A stretch of DNA of 6,085 bases from Lysobacterales bacterium (GTDB taxonomy: Bacteria > Pseudomonadota > Gammaproteobacteria > Xanthomonadales > SZUA-36), in contig JABSSV010000176.1 of assembly GCA_013213875.1 (NCBI GenBank), forward strand, positions 1-6,085. The letters are read 5' to 3'. This document shows, piece by piece, positions 5,459 through 6,085 of this stretch. A model generated the notes under the pieces. The model had not been told where the DNA came from, ran no database searches, and saw nothing but the letters and a program-made list of their open reading frames with translations. Each line of letters opens with the position of its first letter. The first letter of the stretch is position 1. Made by a program: the position numbers and the translations under genes.

Positions 5459-6085
5459 ATACCTTGCGCTCGCGCCTTAAGAACGACCTCAGCCGCGGCC
5501 TGCTCCGCCTTGCGCCGGCTGGTCCCAACGGCCGTGGCCGCATAGCCTTCGTCATCCAGAAGGCAGGTGACATGGAACTGCTTGGCATGCTCAGCGCCCT
5601 CTTCTCGCACCAACTCATAGCGGGGCAAGGGACGGCGCTCTGCCTGCAGCCACTCCTGTAAACGGGTTTTCGGATCTTTCAAGGCCTCCGCGTCCGGCAA
5701 GTCGTCGACCACATGCCGGAAAACCGCCCGAATCGTCGCATCCGCCTGCGCATAGCCTCCGTCGAGCAAGATCGCCCCCAGCACCGCCTCCAGCGCATCA
5801 GCCAGCACCGAATCTCGCAAGTAGCCACCGGATTTGAGCTCTCCTTCGCCCATCAACAGGTGATCGCCCAAATGCAGGCTACGGGCCACGCGTGCCAGCG
5901 TCTCGCCGCGGACCACGCGGGACCTGAGCCGGCTGAGGGAACCTTCGGAGTCATTGGGTCGGCCGCGAAAAAGCTCATCAGCAATGACAAATCCGAGTAC
6001 CGCGTCGCCGAGGAACTCGAGACGCTCATTATGGCGGCTTGAATGGCTTTTATGGGTCAGGGCCTGACGCAGCAGGCTGGGATCC
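5455..6085 (-). CDS. rnc: Ribonuclease III (5' end missing at the window edge)
   Basis: RNase III cleaves double-stranded RNA, separates the 16S and 23S precursors from the 30S rRNA transcript and processes many mRNAs. The frame stays open to the window edge, leaving 209 residues. By alignment to E. coli RNase III, from memory, about 18 N-terminal residues lie outside. In fragment numbering the catalytic helix is NERLEFLGDAVL (19-30), with E20, E23 and D27 matching E. coli E38, E41 and D45. D96 and E99 in LADALEAVLG match D114 and the metal ligand E117. GELKSGG (81-87) is conserved. The double-stranded RNA-binding domain runs from KDPKTRLQEWL (136-146) to TSRRKAEQAAA (188-198) and is complete. 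The GTG at 5916 is an internal valine, not the start, because conserved sequence continues upstream of it. The stop overlaps era as ATGA, matching the widespread rnc-era operon; in E. coli RNase III autoregulates this operon through a 5' leader that would lie outside this window. Confidence 0.97.
   Translation of the reverse strand, partial: DPSLLRQALTHKSHSSRHNERLEFLGDAVLGFVIADELFRGRPNDSEGSLSRLRSRVVRGETLARVARSLHLGDHLLMGEGELKSGGYLRDSVLADALEAVLGAILLDGGYAQADATIRAVFRHVVDDLPDAEALKDPKTRLQEWLQAERRPLPRYELVREEGAEHAKQFHVTCLLDDEGYAATAVGTSRRKAEQAAAEVVLKARAQGI

Noticed and set aside
5914..5916. GTG as the rnc start codon
   Set aside because: Upstream codons encode the conserved RNase III catalytic helix, NERLEFLGDAVL, so the gene continues to the window edge.
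1..6085. Mobile element, CRISPR array, tRNA or novel defence system
   Set aside because: No transposase, inverted terminal repeats, regular repeat-spacer units or tRNA-like cloverleaf were seen, and nearly all bases are taken up by recognisable housekeeping genes.

Overview
The window is a chromosomal housekeeping block from a moderately GC-rich gammaproteobacterium (about 60% GC by eye). The gene order rnc-era-recO-pdxJ, the Gram-negative type RecO and the RumA/RlmD and NagZ protein types support this. The genus cannot be fixed from sequence alone; a marine or Oceanospirillales-like lineage is a guess.

Every gene is on the minus strand, so transcription runs from high to low coordinates: rnc (RNase III, first ~18 residues missing at the window edge), era (GTPase), recO (recombination mediator), pdxJ (vitamin B6), rlmD (23S rRNA m5U1939 methyltransferase), a small CYTH/triphosphate-tunnel phosphatase, nagZ (peptidoglycan recycling), and the first 28 codons of a further gene that may be a hypoxanthine-guanine phosphoribosyltransferase. 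The packing is extreme. Six of the seven junctions overlap by 1 to 11 nt (ATGA, TGATG or longer overlaps). The only true intergenic stretch is the 59 nt between era and recO, and no gene-free stretch exceeds 300 bases.

Functionally the block joins ribosome biogenesis (rnc, era, rlmD), DNA repair (recO), cofactor synthesis (pdxJ), polyphosphate/triphosphate hydrolysis (CYTH) and cell wall recycling (nagZ). acpS, which follows pdxJ in E. coli, is absent; rlmD takes its place.

I saw no mobile element, CRISPR array, tRNA, rRNA or unknown defence-like system. The points worth a second look are modest: a candidate promoter placed so that recO mRNA would be leaderless, a possible second start in era with a better ribosome binding site than the annotated one, rlmD with no Shine-Dalgarno and an apparent dependence on coupling to pdxJ, the CYTH gene's company, and a window end that falls exactly on a BamHI site.
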